Below, in pieces: positions 1 through 5,611 of a stretch of 5,862 nt of DNA. The stretch comes from JBFJVZ01 sp041623895 (GTDB lineage Bacteria > Planctomycetota > Planctomycetia > Pirellulales > Pirellulaceae): positions 1 to 5,862 of the forward strand of contig JBFJVZ010000442.1 of NCBI GenBank assembly GCA_041623895.1. The letters run 5' to 3'. A program made the position numbers and the translations under genes. The notes under the pieces are model-generated. The model saw only the letters and a list, made by a program, of their open reading frames with translations. It did no database searches and had not been told where the DNA came from. The first letter of the stretch is position 1, and each line of letters begins with the position of its first letter.

Positions 1-3
1 ACG

Positions 4-18
4 ACGATCATAAATCGT
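4..18 (-). terminator. small hairpin just past the GTPase stop, weak terminator candidate
   Basis: ACGAT-CATAA-ATCGT forms a 5-bp stem with a 5-nt loop, 10 nt downstream of the GTPase stop on the minus strand. It is AT-rich and short, and no T-run is visible before the window ends, so it is only a weak candidate for the end of the cluster. Confidence 0.2.
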
Positions 19-28
19 AGTGGCACCG

Positions 29-1147
29 CTAGCTGACGCTGGTAACGCGATGGGTCGGAGTGGGGCGGCCGGGACGAAGCGCGTGAGCTGACGTGCTTGT
101 GATGGCACCGCCATGAGAACCGATCAATCGCTGTACATTTGCCTCACAGTCCTGCCGCAAAACATCGGGATCGATCGCGACTCGGGCGTTGACGATGACT
201 TGAATCGATCCGGCGACGCAGCGTCCTGAAGACAGGCCGACATCGACAGCCGACTGGTTGCTGACAACATTGGCCACCGACTGAGCATCGCCCCCAAGAA
301 CGGAGACTTTCAGGTGTGCTATCGCGCCGTCATGTTTTTCAATCACATCGCCCGCAATCGCGCCGGCTAATTCGCTGGCGAAGTCATCCAAATCAATCGC
401 CGCTTGCGTGTTGAAGTTCGCCGTCAAATTGACCCAGCCCAGTTCGGCTTCGCCGGCTGCATAAATGTCGTAGTCGATTTCCAACAAACGCCTGCCGGCG
501 ATCATGGGTGATTCGATGTAACCCATCGCTTCATCAACACCGAGACCAGTTTTCGGGCTCACCGCGATCACCGGCACGCCCTCGGCAACTACGGACAAAG
601 ATTCCTTCAGCGATTGGATTTCTGCGGCCGAGAGTTGATCGCAACGGCCGATCATCAAGTAATCAGATTCCTCCAACTGCTTGCGAAAGATGTACTCCGC
701 TTGCGGCGAAAAACCACTCAAAGGATGGTCTCCGCCGCTGCACAGAATCCGCCGACCGTGGGAGGGCTTGAGCAAAACGCCGAACGGAGCCAACTCGAAC
801 CGATCACCCAGCCGTTGCTGCAGCGGCAAGACAACGGTGGCAACCAAATCGGTGCAGCTGCCGACCGGTTCGGCCAGCAAGACGTCCGGGGCTGCGGATT
901 CGCTCAACCGATCCGCGGTCGCCACCAGATCGTCAAAGCTACAACAGAAACAAGCGCCGGCAACCTCGCCGACGTCGAAGCCTTGCGAACGCAGATTATA
1001 AGTGTCGACCAAATCTGCCGCCTGGTCATTGGTGATGATTCCCACCCGCTTTCCGGCCGCGATGTATCGCCGCGCCAGTTCGCCAATCAGCGTGGTCTTC
1101 CCGGCGCCCAGAAAACCGCCGATCAGAACAAATCGAATCTTATTCAT
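29..1147 (-). CDS. CobW/COG0523-type P-loop GTPase (putative metal chaperone)
   Basis: A 372-residue cytoplasmic protein of the SIMIBI G3E GTPase class (CobW, HypB, UreG relatives), a family that couples GTP hydrolysis to metal delivery into target enzymes. Seen directly: a P-loop GFLGAGKT at residues 11-18, a switch segment with D42 (NDQAAD), and the COG0523 metal-binding signature CFCC at 66-69 in the context EVAGACFCC. There is also a LAEPVGS segment (91-97) where family members have an E-x-x-G motif. The expected guanine-recognition motif NKxD is replaced by GRCD (167-170), which is unusual. The C-terminal half (about 235-345) does not show a typical CobW_C pattern, and there is no His-rich metal loop. 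The last ~20 residues are Pro/Thr-rich and probably disordered. The ATG has no clear Shine-Dalgarno sequence, but the P-loop begins 10 residues in, as is normal for the family, so the start is sound. It is the last gene of the minus-strand cluster, 72 nt after the YggU gene. The metal and client are unknown. Confidence 0.87.
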   Translation of the reverse strand: MNKIRFVLIGGFLGAGKTTLIGELARRYIAAGKRVGIITNDQAADLVDTYNLRSQGFDVGEVAGACFCCSFDDLVATADRLSESAAPDVLLAEPVGSCTDLVATVVLPLQQRLGDRFELAPFGVLLKPSHGRRILCSGGDHPLSGFSPQAEYIFRKQLEESDYLMIGRCDQLSAAEIQSLKESLSVVAEGVPVIAVSPKTGLGVDEAMGYIESPMIAGRRLLEIDYDIYAAGEAELGWVNLTANFNTQAAIDLDDFASELAGAIAGDVIEKHDGAIAHLKVSVLGGDAQSVANVVSNQSAVDVGLSSGRCVAGSIQVIVNARVAIDPDVLRQDCEANVQRLIGSHGGAITSTSAHALRPGRPTPTHRVTSVS

Positions 1148-1219
1148 AAGTGCTGGACTGAATGTGATGTTGCGGGGGTGGAACGGCGAACGGGTGAAAG
1201 CAACAGCGAACCTTGGATG

Positions 1220-1513
1220 TTAACTCATCGATGCTAATTCTGCTACTTGCTGTGCCAGGTCTGTTGGGGGATCGGCAATCACAAAGGTCTTGCGTCGATG
1301 GGTGACCCCACGAAGCAATTCGATTTGCCAACGCGCGACCCCCAAGGCTTTTGCCAATGCTTTGATGATCGCTTTGTTGGCTTTGCCTTGATCGGCTGGC
1401 TCGGTCACGGAGACTTTCAAGGCATCATCGTGACTGCCGCCAACGGTGGTTCGCTTTGCTCCCGGCGTGGCATGAACTGCCAGATGGCAGGCGCCGTCAA
1501 TGAATTGGATCAT
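1220..1513 (-). CDS. yggU: YggU/DUF167 family protein
   Basis: A 97-residue protein of the DUF167/YggU family (COG1872), a small alpha/beta fold found in bacteria, archaea and eukaryotes with no settled biochemical function. Family hallmarks are visible in order: VHATPGAKR (13-21), GG followed by ALKVSV (31-36), the signature P-A-D-x-GKANKAII (39-50), LAKALGV (53-59) and a GVTHRRK segment (69-75) matching the usual G-x-x-S-R-x-K. The length is typical for the family. The ATG at 1511-1513 puts the first strand directly before the PGAK motif, so there is no room for a different start. It lies 34 nt downstream of the YggS gene on the same strand, and this neighbour pair is conserved across many bacteria. 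Co-transcription with yggS is inferred from the spacing. No membrane segment or signal peptide is present. Confidence 0.9.
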   Translation of the reverse strand: MIQFIDGACHLAVHATPGAKRTTVGGSHDDALKVSVTEPADQGKANKAIIKALAKALGVARWQIELLRGVTHRRKTFVIADPPTDLAQQVAELASMS

Positions 1514-1547
1514 GCCGGCTACGTCGCCGGATGCAAGGGATGGATTG

Positions 1548-2255
1548 TCACTGCTGGATCACGCCTTCAAAAAGTCTGGAGCCAATTCGCACGATCGTCG
1601 CCCCCTCAGCGATCGCTTCGCGAAAATCTCCGCTCATTCCCATCGACAAATGCGGCAACGGTACGCCGGTCTGATCAGTCAAGCGATCTCGCAGCAACCG
1701 AGTTTCGGCAAATTGTTTCCGCGCTTCTGCGGGGGCGGTTCCCCAACCAGCCATGGCCATCAACCCATCCAACTGGACGCCTTGGGACGGTAACGATTCT
1801 AACAGGCCTGGCAACTCGGCGGGCAGCAATCCGGTTTTCGCCTCGTCGCCGCTAATGTTGACTTCCAACAGAACTCGGGTGACCCGGCCTTGCGCCAATG
1901 ATTCATCCGCAATCGCCTGAAGCAATCGCTGGCTATCGACCGATTCGATGCAGGGACCGCATTTCAACAATCTTCGGACTTTGTTGCGTTGCAAGTGTCC
2001 GATCAAGTGCCAGGCGACCTCTTGGTCCATTAACTCTTCCGCTTTCTGCCAAAGCACCTGGGGTCGACTTTCGCCCAGGCAATGACAACCGGCATCGATC
2101 AACATTGCGGTGGTCGCTGTGTCAACGTATTTGGAAACGCCGACAATCTGCACGGCGTCCGCCGGGCGTGAGTGCGCACGAGCAGCCTGTTGAACATCGT
2201 CTTGAACGCAATGCCAGTTTTCGCGGATCCGGTCTGCTGTGGCCGAATCAGTCAT
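1548..2255 (-). CDS. yggS: YggS/PROSC-type pyridoxal phosphate homeostasis protein
   Basis: A 235-residue protein of the YggS/YBL036C/PROSC (PLPBP) family (COG0325). These are single-domain TIM barrels that bind PLP through a lysine and buffer intracellular B6 vitamers and amino-acid metabolism without known catalysis. Seen directly: VGVSKYVD (38-45) with the likely PLP lysine at K42, WHLIGHLQRNK (82-92) matching the WHfIGxLQxNK signature, and EVNISGDEAKTG (131-142). Near the C-terminus, LSMGMSGDFREAI (203-215) and VRIGSRLFEG (222-231) supply the phosphate-binding part of the barrel. The usual GENYVQE motif reads GESRPQ (61-66), a variant but in the right place. The length is normal for the family. 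The ATG (2253-2255) overlaps the end of the upstream gene by 8 nt, in an arrangement ATGACTGA that suggests translational coupling. Its stop is 34 nt before the YggU gene. YggT, which often sits between the two, is absent. Confidence 0.95.
   Translation of the reverse strand: MTDSATADRIRENWHCVQDDVQQAARAHSRPADAVQIVGVSKYVDTATTAMLIDAGCHCLGESRPQVLWQKAEELMDQEVAWHLIGHLQRNKVRRLLKCGPCIESVDSQRLLQAIADESLAQGRVTRVLLEVNISGDEAKTGLLPAELPGLLESLPSQGVQLDGLMAMAGWGTAPAEARKQFAETRLLRDRLTDQTGVPLPHLSMGMSGDFREAIAEGATIVRIGSRLFEGVIQQ
2248..2255 (-). other. ATGACTGA gene overlap (translational coupling site)
   Basis: On the minus strand the start codon of yggS and the TGA stop of the preceding large ORF share the 8-nt string ATGACTGA. 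No good Shine-Dalgarno sequence precedes the yggS ATG, so ribosomes finishing the upstream gene probably reinitiate here. The overlap is seen directly; the coupling is inference. Confidence 0.7.
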
Positions 2256-4104
2256 CGGCGGGATCTTCGGAGTCGACCGTCACAAGTTCTTCCAACGACC
2301 CGTCGCTAGTGTAGAAGCGTGCGGCATAAAAATCAGCAACGATATGCTTGCCCAGCACACTACGATTCGTTGGCTTGGCAAGCGACCGATAGATCATCCA
2401 TTGTTCGGAACCAACTTGCACGCGAAAACCAACTGCCTCATGCGGAGCGACAATCCGCAAGTTGTCGGCGACCGTTAGTTGTCGCCACGTTCTTGTTCGA
2501 TCAAATCGCCGTTGCTGGAAATCGAACCACAGCGGCGCAAACAAACTGCCGCGACCACTTGCCGAGAGCGACAGATGATTGTCGTCGGACATTTTCAGCT
2601 CGGTACTACTGGCTCCCATTTTCCACTCGGGAGCGGAGAGTGGAATCACGAGCCCGCGGCGGCGTCCGTCGCTAAGAAAGTACTCGCGCGTTTCGGCTTC
2701 CGGATCCGGGTGAACACCGCGGGCCAACGGTATTCGGTTACTGTAACGAATCAATAGATCGGAATCAGGCCGGCGCCGAGTTTCCGAGGGCAGCACGCTG
2801 TCGGCAAGCAGCACGCAACGATCATCACGCACGACCATCAGCTGACGCTGCAACACAATTCCGCCCGACCAGGCCTGTTCGAGTTCCAGATAATGGACGT
2901 CATCGTCCGTGAACTCACATGTTGATTCCCACTGGTCGATGGGCTGTTGCACCTGGTCGCCGATTTGAAGGGAAGTTTGGCACTTGCCGCTGAGGATCAT
3001 CGATTTTCCCGACATCAATTCCAGGCAGGTCTGCCTTGCTTGGTAATCAACTTGCACACGCCCCCGTCGCACGTCCCACTGCGGCATCAGCACCGCGATT
3101 TTTGCCTGCTCGCAATGCTGGAACGATTCCGGCAGGCAGATTTCCCAAGCCAGACGGCCGTTGACCTGACGTTTTCCCAGTGCTGCATCTACAGCCGGCT
3201 GCAATGATTCGGGATCGCAGGCAATGACTTCCGGCAGCAGTCCGCCAGCACCGACATCGTCCCTTACCTCGCCGCGACTCGCGAAGCTCATGGCACTTCC
3301 GCCGGTGTGAGTGGTCATCGCCGCGACCCAGTGCGCCAGACCGCTGGCAACGCGAGCCTGTCTTTTTTTGAATTCCTGCCCCGCGCCTGACTGCAGGATC
3401 TTTTTGCATCGGATCAGCGACGCCAATACGATCCTGGCGCTGGTGGCACCGCTGATGGACGACGCGATCGATTCCTGGTCTTGTTTACACCACTGCGACA
3501 AGCACTGGATCGACGATTTTTGTAGCCGTGAACAGGAAGGCAAATCTGCCAAACGCCAGGCAAGTGTCAGCCCCAGTTCTGCACCGGCGATCAGATAGCT
3601 TGGCTCGTGGCAGGCTTCGCGACTCGTTACGGCTTCGCGATATTGCTGCAGCGCCGAAAGCAGGTCCCACCACTGAGTGTAACCGAGGTGCTTGATCAAG
3701 CCGGGCATCGCCGCAGCCCAGAGCGTGGCTCTCGCTGCATCGAGCGGATGCGTGGCGCCCATGTTCAGCTCGTCCATCAAACAATCAGCGCCGCCGGCGA
3801 GATCGATTCTGGCCAGCTGCTTTTTTGAGACCTTTTGATCGGCGGCCAACCTGCTGACGACGTCCCACAGCGGATCGATTGCTTCACCGCAAGCGACCGC
3901 CACGCCCCAACGGTAGACGCGGCCCTGCCCGGCTGCATCTGCAAAGATTTGCGACGGCGGCGCGTTTTTTGCGTGACTGCGAATCTTGGCTCGCAATGAA
4001 TCCCACTGGTCCGTCGGCAGCGACCCCGGTTGTGCCCGCTGTTGTGCCCGATCACCGGCATTTAGCAACAGATCGGACTCGGTGGTGGTGACCTGTAAAG
4101 ACAT
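2248..4104 (-). CDS. uncharacterised ~618-residue protein, helical N-half and beta-rich C-half
   Basis: A long ORF whose product I cannot assign to a named family. Numbering from the furthest ATG (4170, 640 residues), I prefer the internal ATG at residue 23 (4102-4104, 618 residues). The extra 22 codons are AT-richer at third positions and read as a basic, featureless leader. Neither start has a clear Shine-Dalgarno sequence. There is no signal peptide or membrane segment, so it is probably cytoplasmic. Residues ~100-285 look almost entirely helical, with W-rich amphipathic stretches (AAMPGLIKHLGYTQWWDLL, 153-171). Residues ~350-635 are rich in alternating beta patterns (CVLLADSVL, RGLVIPLS, GFRVQVG, WMIYRSL), ending in NRSVLGKH and ADFYAARF before an acidic tail. 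A helical barrel followed by a beta-sandwich resembles heparinase II/III or alginate-lyase-like enzymes, but no catalytic residues can be pinned down, so this is only a fold-level guess. It is the first gene of the cluster and overlaps yggS by 8 nt. Confidence 0.82.
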   Translation of the reverse strand: MSLQVTTTESDLLLNAGDRAQQRAQPGSLPTDQWDSLRAKIRSHAKNAPPSQIFADAAGQGRVYRWGVAVACGEAIDPLWDVVSRLAADQKVSKKQLARIDLAGGADCLMDELNMGATHPLDAARATLWAAAMPGLIKHLGYTQWWDLLSALQQYREAVTSREACHEPSYLIAGAELGLTLAWRLADLPSCSRLQKSSIQCLSQWCKQDQESIASSISGATSARIVLASLIRCKKILQSGAGQEFKKRQARVASGLAHWVAAMTTHTGGSAMSFASRGEVRDDVGAGGLLPEVIACDPESLQPAVDAALGKRQVNGRLAWEICLPESFQHCEQAKIAVLMPQWDVRRGRVQVDYQARQTCLELMSGKSMILSGKCQTSLQIGDQVQQPIDQWESTCEFTDDDVHYLELEQAWSGGIVLQRQLMVVRDDRCVLLADSVLPSETRRRPDSDLLIRYSNRIPLARGVHPDPEAETREYFLSDGRRRGLVIPLSAPEWKMGASSTELKMSDDNHLSLSASGRGSLFAPLWFDFQQRRFDRTRTWRQLTVADNLRIVAPHEAVGFRVQVGSEQWMIYRSLAKPTNRSVLGKHIVADFYAARFYTSDGSLEELVTVDSEDPADD

Positions 4105-4304
4105 ATGGAGAAGCGGATTCTTTACGAAAACTGGGAAGCGAACTGGCTTTTTTGCCCAATTCGCGTGCATCGTCGGGCGTCATCTGCCCGCCGTCTAACC
4201 TGCTGGTTAACTTACTGTGTATCCGATATTGGCGACCACCACCTTACAATGAATCGCAAACCGCTCGCTACTTCCCAGTGGCGAAAACACCGGGAGATCC
4301 GCAC
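4105..4304. promoter_or_regulatory. divergent intergenic region with the presumed promoters
   Basis: About 200 bp separate the minus-strand cluster from the plus-strand YdjY gene, so both promoters should lie here. No textbook sigma70 pair is visible. TACAAT at 4245-4250 could be a -10 box for the plus gene, 54 nt before its ATG, but it lacks a -35 match at 16-18 nt. The region contains a small hairpin, CGGGC (4174-4178) with GCCCG (4186-4190), a GTTAAC palindrome at 4206-4211, and a 9-bp distant inverted repeat (ACTGGGAAG at 4130-4138, CTTCCCAGT at 4271-4279). No RNA gene or further ORF is convincing. Confidence 0.4.
4292..4296 (+). promoter_or_regulatory. Shine-Dalgarno site GGGAG for the YdjY-domain gene
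   Basis: GGGAG sits 8 nt before the ATG at 4305. It decides the start: the same frame is open back to an ATG at 4152, but only the 4305 ATG has a ribosome site, and it places a signal peptide exactly at the N-terminus. Confidence 0.75.
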
Positions 4305-5219
4305 ATGAATCGACTGTATAGCGTCCTCGCCGCGATCGCATTCTCGCTGGCGGGTGCCTGGCAACACCAAGCCATTGCGCAGGTTTCCGAACCACCGAAC
4401 AAGGAATCCCAAAGCGAGCCAGGAGCGGATGAAAAAACCGCCGACGTCGGTGAAAAACAAGACATCCCCCCCGACGAGATCGTCCGCAGAGCCTTTGCAC
4501 CACCGCCCGAAGCTGTCGCTCTGACGAAAAAGAAAAGTTTGTGGATCGATCGGAAACGCAAACGTGTCTACCTGGACGGGTATGTTGCGATGCGTCGAGG
4601 TGTTTTGGAATTGTTTGCTTGTCCCAGCGGCACGAAAGAACACGAGTCGATCGTGGCAACGCTGGCCACCGCACGAGAAGTCCATGCCGCGTTGCTGGCG
4701 ATTGAGGCGACTCCCGGGACACCGGTGCGGCACTTGCCACAATTCGTGCCGGCGACCGGTCAAGTCATTCGCGTCTGGGTCTGCTGGCGCGATGATAAGG
4801 GGCAGTTCCAGGTTTCCGATGCGCGACAATGGATCCAGAAGCAGGGCACCAAGAAAGCGATGCAGGCCGAGTGGGTCTTTGCCGGCAGCAGTTTTTGGCA
4901 TGACCCAACTGACGGGCGGGATTATTACCAGGCCGATGGGGGTGACATGATCTGTGTCTCGAACTTTACCACGGCAATGATGGACGTCACGATCTCCAGC
5001 AGCGCGCAGGCAGACCAGTTGCAATTCGTCACTTTTGAAGAACGCATTCCAGAGATCGGGACGCCCGTCCGTTTGATCCTGGCTCCGATTCCGAATCCCA
5101 CCGACAAACCGGCGCCAAAACCGCACACAGATCCAAATCAGCCGCCTGGTAAAGAAGTCTTGCCGAAGAAAGCAATGCCCCAGCAACCGGACGCCGCGGC
5201 TGAAGCCGCAAAATCATAA
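4305..5219 (+). CDS. exported YdjY-domain protein
   Basis: A 304-residue secreted or periplasmic protein. Residues 1-25 form a standard Sec signal peptide: R3, a hydrophobic core from L4 to W19, and a probable signal-peptidase I site at AIA-Q (25/26), with no lipobox. A charged, low-complexity linker follows (26-58). The folded part (about 59-262) matches the YdjY domain as I know it from E. coli YdjY and many planctomycete proteins. It has GVLELFACPSGTKEHES (99-115) with C106, H113 and E114, then HAALLAIEATPGTPV (127-141), WVCWRDDKG (158-166), WVFAGSSFW (190-198) and YYQADGGDMICVSNF (207-221). The biochemical function of the family is unknown; E. coli ydjY lies in an operon with other uncharacterised genes. 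A Pro/Lys/Ala-rich tail (262-304) is probably disordered. The gene is divergent from the yggS cluster, and no functional link is evident. A GC-rich palindrome follows its stop. Confidence 0.88.
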   Translation: MNRLYSVLAAIAFSLAGAWQHQAIAQVSEPPNKESQSEPGADEKTADVGEKQDIPPDEIVRRAFAPPPEAVALTKKKSLWIDRKRKRVYLDGYVAMRRGVLELFACPSGTKEHESIVATLATAREVHAALLAIEATPGTPVRHLPQFVPATGQVIRVWVCWRDDKGQFQVSDARQWIQKQGTKKAMQAEWVFAGSSFWHDPTDGRDYYQADGGDMICVSNFTTAMMDVTISSSAQADQLQFVTFEERIPEIGTPVRLILAPIPNPTDKPAPKPHTDPNQPPGKEVLPKKAMPQQPDAAAEAAKS

Positions 5220-5244
5220 TCGATATTCCGCGATTTGTGACCCG

Positions 5245-5260
5245 CGCCCGAGGTCGGGCG
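5245..5260 (+). terminator. GC-rich palindrome after the YdjY gene, possible terminator
   Basis: CGCCCGA and TCGGGCG form a perfect 7-bp inverted repeat around a GG centre (in RNA, 6 bp with an AGGU loop), starting 26 nt after the stop codon. No T-run follows, so it is not a canonical intrinsic terminator. It may act in 3'-end protection or Rho-dependent ending. Confidence 0.4.
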
Positions 5261-5453
5261 ATGCACACGTCCTGATTGGCAAGATTCTGACAGCCTGTTC
5301 GGTTCAGAGGCTTGTTAGCCGCATTGGCGATCCAATCGGTCGTGGAACGAGTGCGGGAAAAAAGGCTCGTAACGAACGGTCCGATCGCACCGTTCTTAGG
5401 TCCACATCGTCGCCGCCGGCAGGCGTGTTATTCGCCCCCGAGGACAGCAATAC

Positions 5454-5472
5454 CGTTGTAATTCGCACAACG
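5454..5472. repeat. inverted repeat CGTTGT-N7-ACAACG, possible operator
   Basis: Perfect 6-bp half-sites around a 7-nt AT-rich centre (AATTCGC), 139 nt before the ATG of the membrane ORF. The shape fits a dimeric regulator's operator, but it could equally form an RNA hairpin. It is a single copy in this window, so its role is a guess. Confidence 0.3.
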
Positions 5473-5599
5473 AGAATTGGTGATCAAGCGGTTAGTAGCG
5501 ACGAATTCTAAATCGATCGACGTGCTCAAAATGCAACGTAGGATTCCGAGGATGGAACTCTACCTGCGTACGGGTAGCGTTCTGCGTTTCACGATTCTC

Positions 5600-5603
5600 G
5601 GAG
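5600..5603 (+). promoter_or_regulatory. Shine-Dalgarno site GGAG for the partial membrane ORF
   Basis: GGAG lies 8 nt before the ATG at 5612 and favours it over two in-frame upstream ATGs (5531 and 5552). The site is half of GGAGC-AA-GCTCC (5600-5611), which abuts the start codon. Confidence 0.55.
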
Positions 5604-5611
5604 CAAGCTCC

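Larger units (their letters stand above)
5220..5611. other. ~390-bp spacer with several inverted repeats and no convincing gene
   Basis: No ORF with credible coding character fills this stretch on either strand. Besides the palindrome at 5245-5260 it holds GGCT-TGTT-AGCC (5309-5320) and ATTGG-CGAT-CCAAT (5323-5336). There is also a 7-bp repeat GAACGGT/ACCGTTC with an 8-nt loop (5374-5395), a 6-bp repeat CGTTGT/ACAACG with a 7-nt centre (5454-5472), and an A6 run (5358-5363). These could be terminator debris, an operator for the following gene, or part of a structured RNA or 5' leader. The sequence alone does not decide. Confidence 0.4.

Noticed and set aside
1181..1193. Direct repeat GAACGG-C-GAACGG in the gap between yggU and the GTPase
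   Set aside because: Only 6 bp per copy and a single pair; likely chance in GC-rich DNA.
614..1237. 207-codon open frame on the plus strand
   Set aside because: It lies antisense to the GTPase, whose motifs are unambiguous. The translation has no family features and is typical of a GC-rich shadow frame.
1247..1855. 202-codon open frame on the plus strand
   Set aside because: It runs antisense across both yggU and yggS, which are firmly identified. The translation shows no domain.
4105..4170. 22-codon N-terminal extension of the large minus-strand protein
   Set aside because: There is no ribosome site, third positions are AT-richer than in the body of the gene, and the leader has no recognisable feature. 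It remains possible because the internal start also lacks a ribosome site.
4152..4304. N-terminal extension of the YdjY-domain protein from the ATG at 4152
   Set aside because: It would bury the signal peptide 51 residues inside the protein and has no ribosome site, whereas the ATG at 4305 has GGGAG at 8 nt.
4212..5186. 324-codon open frame on the minus strand
   Set aside because: It is antisense to almost the whole YdjY-domain gene, which has a signal peptide, ribosome site and family motifs. The antisense product is Arg/Cys/Phe-rich with no recognisable domain.
5358..5395. Intrinsic terminator on the minus strand (hairpin 5374-5395 followed by T6)
   Set aside because: The T-run begins 10 nt after the stem, too far for a standard intrinsic terminator, and no minus-strand gene ends here.
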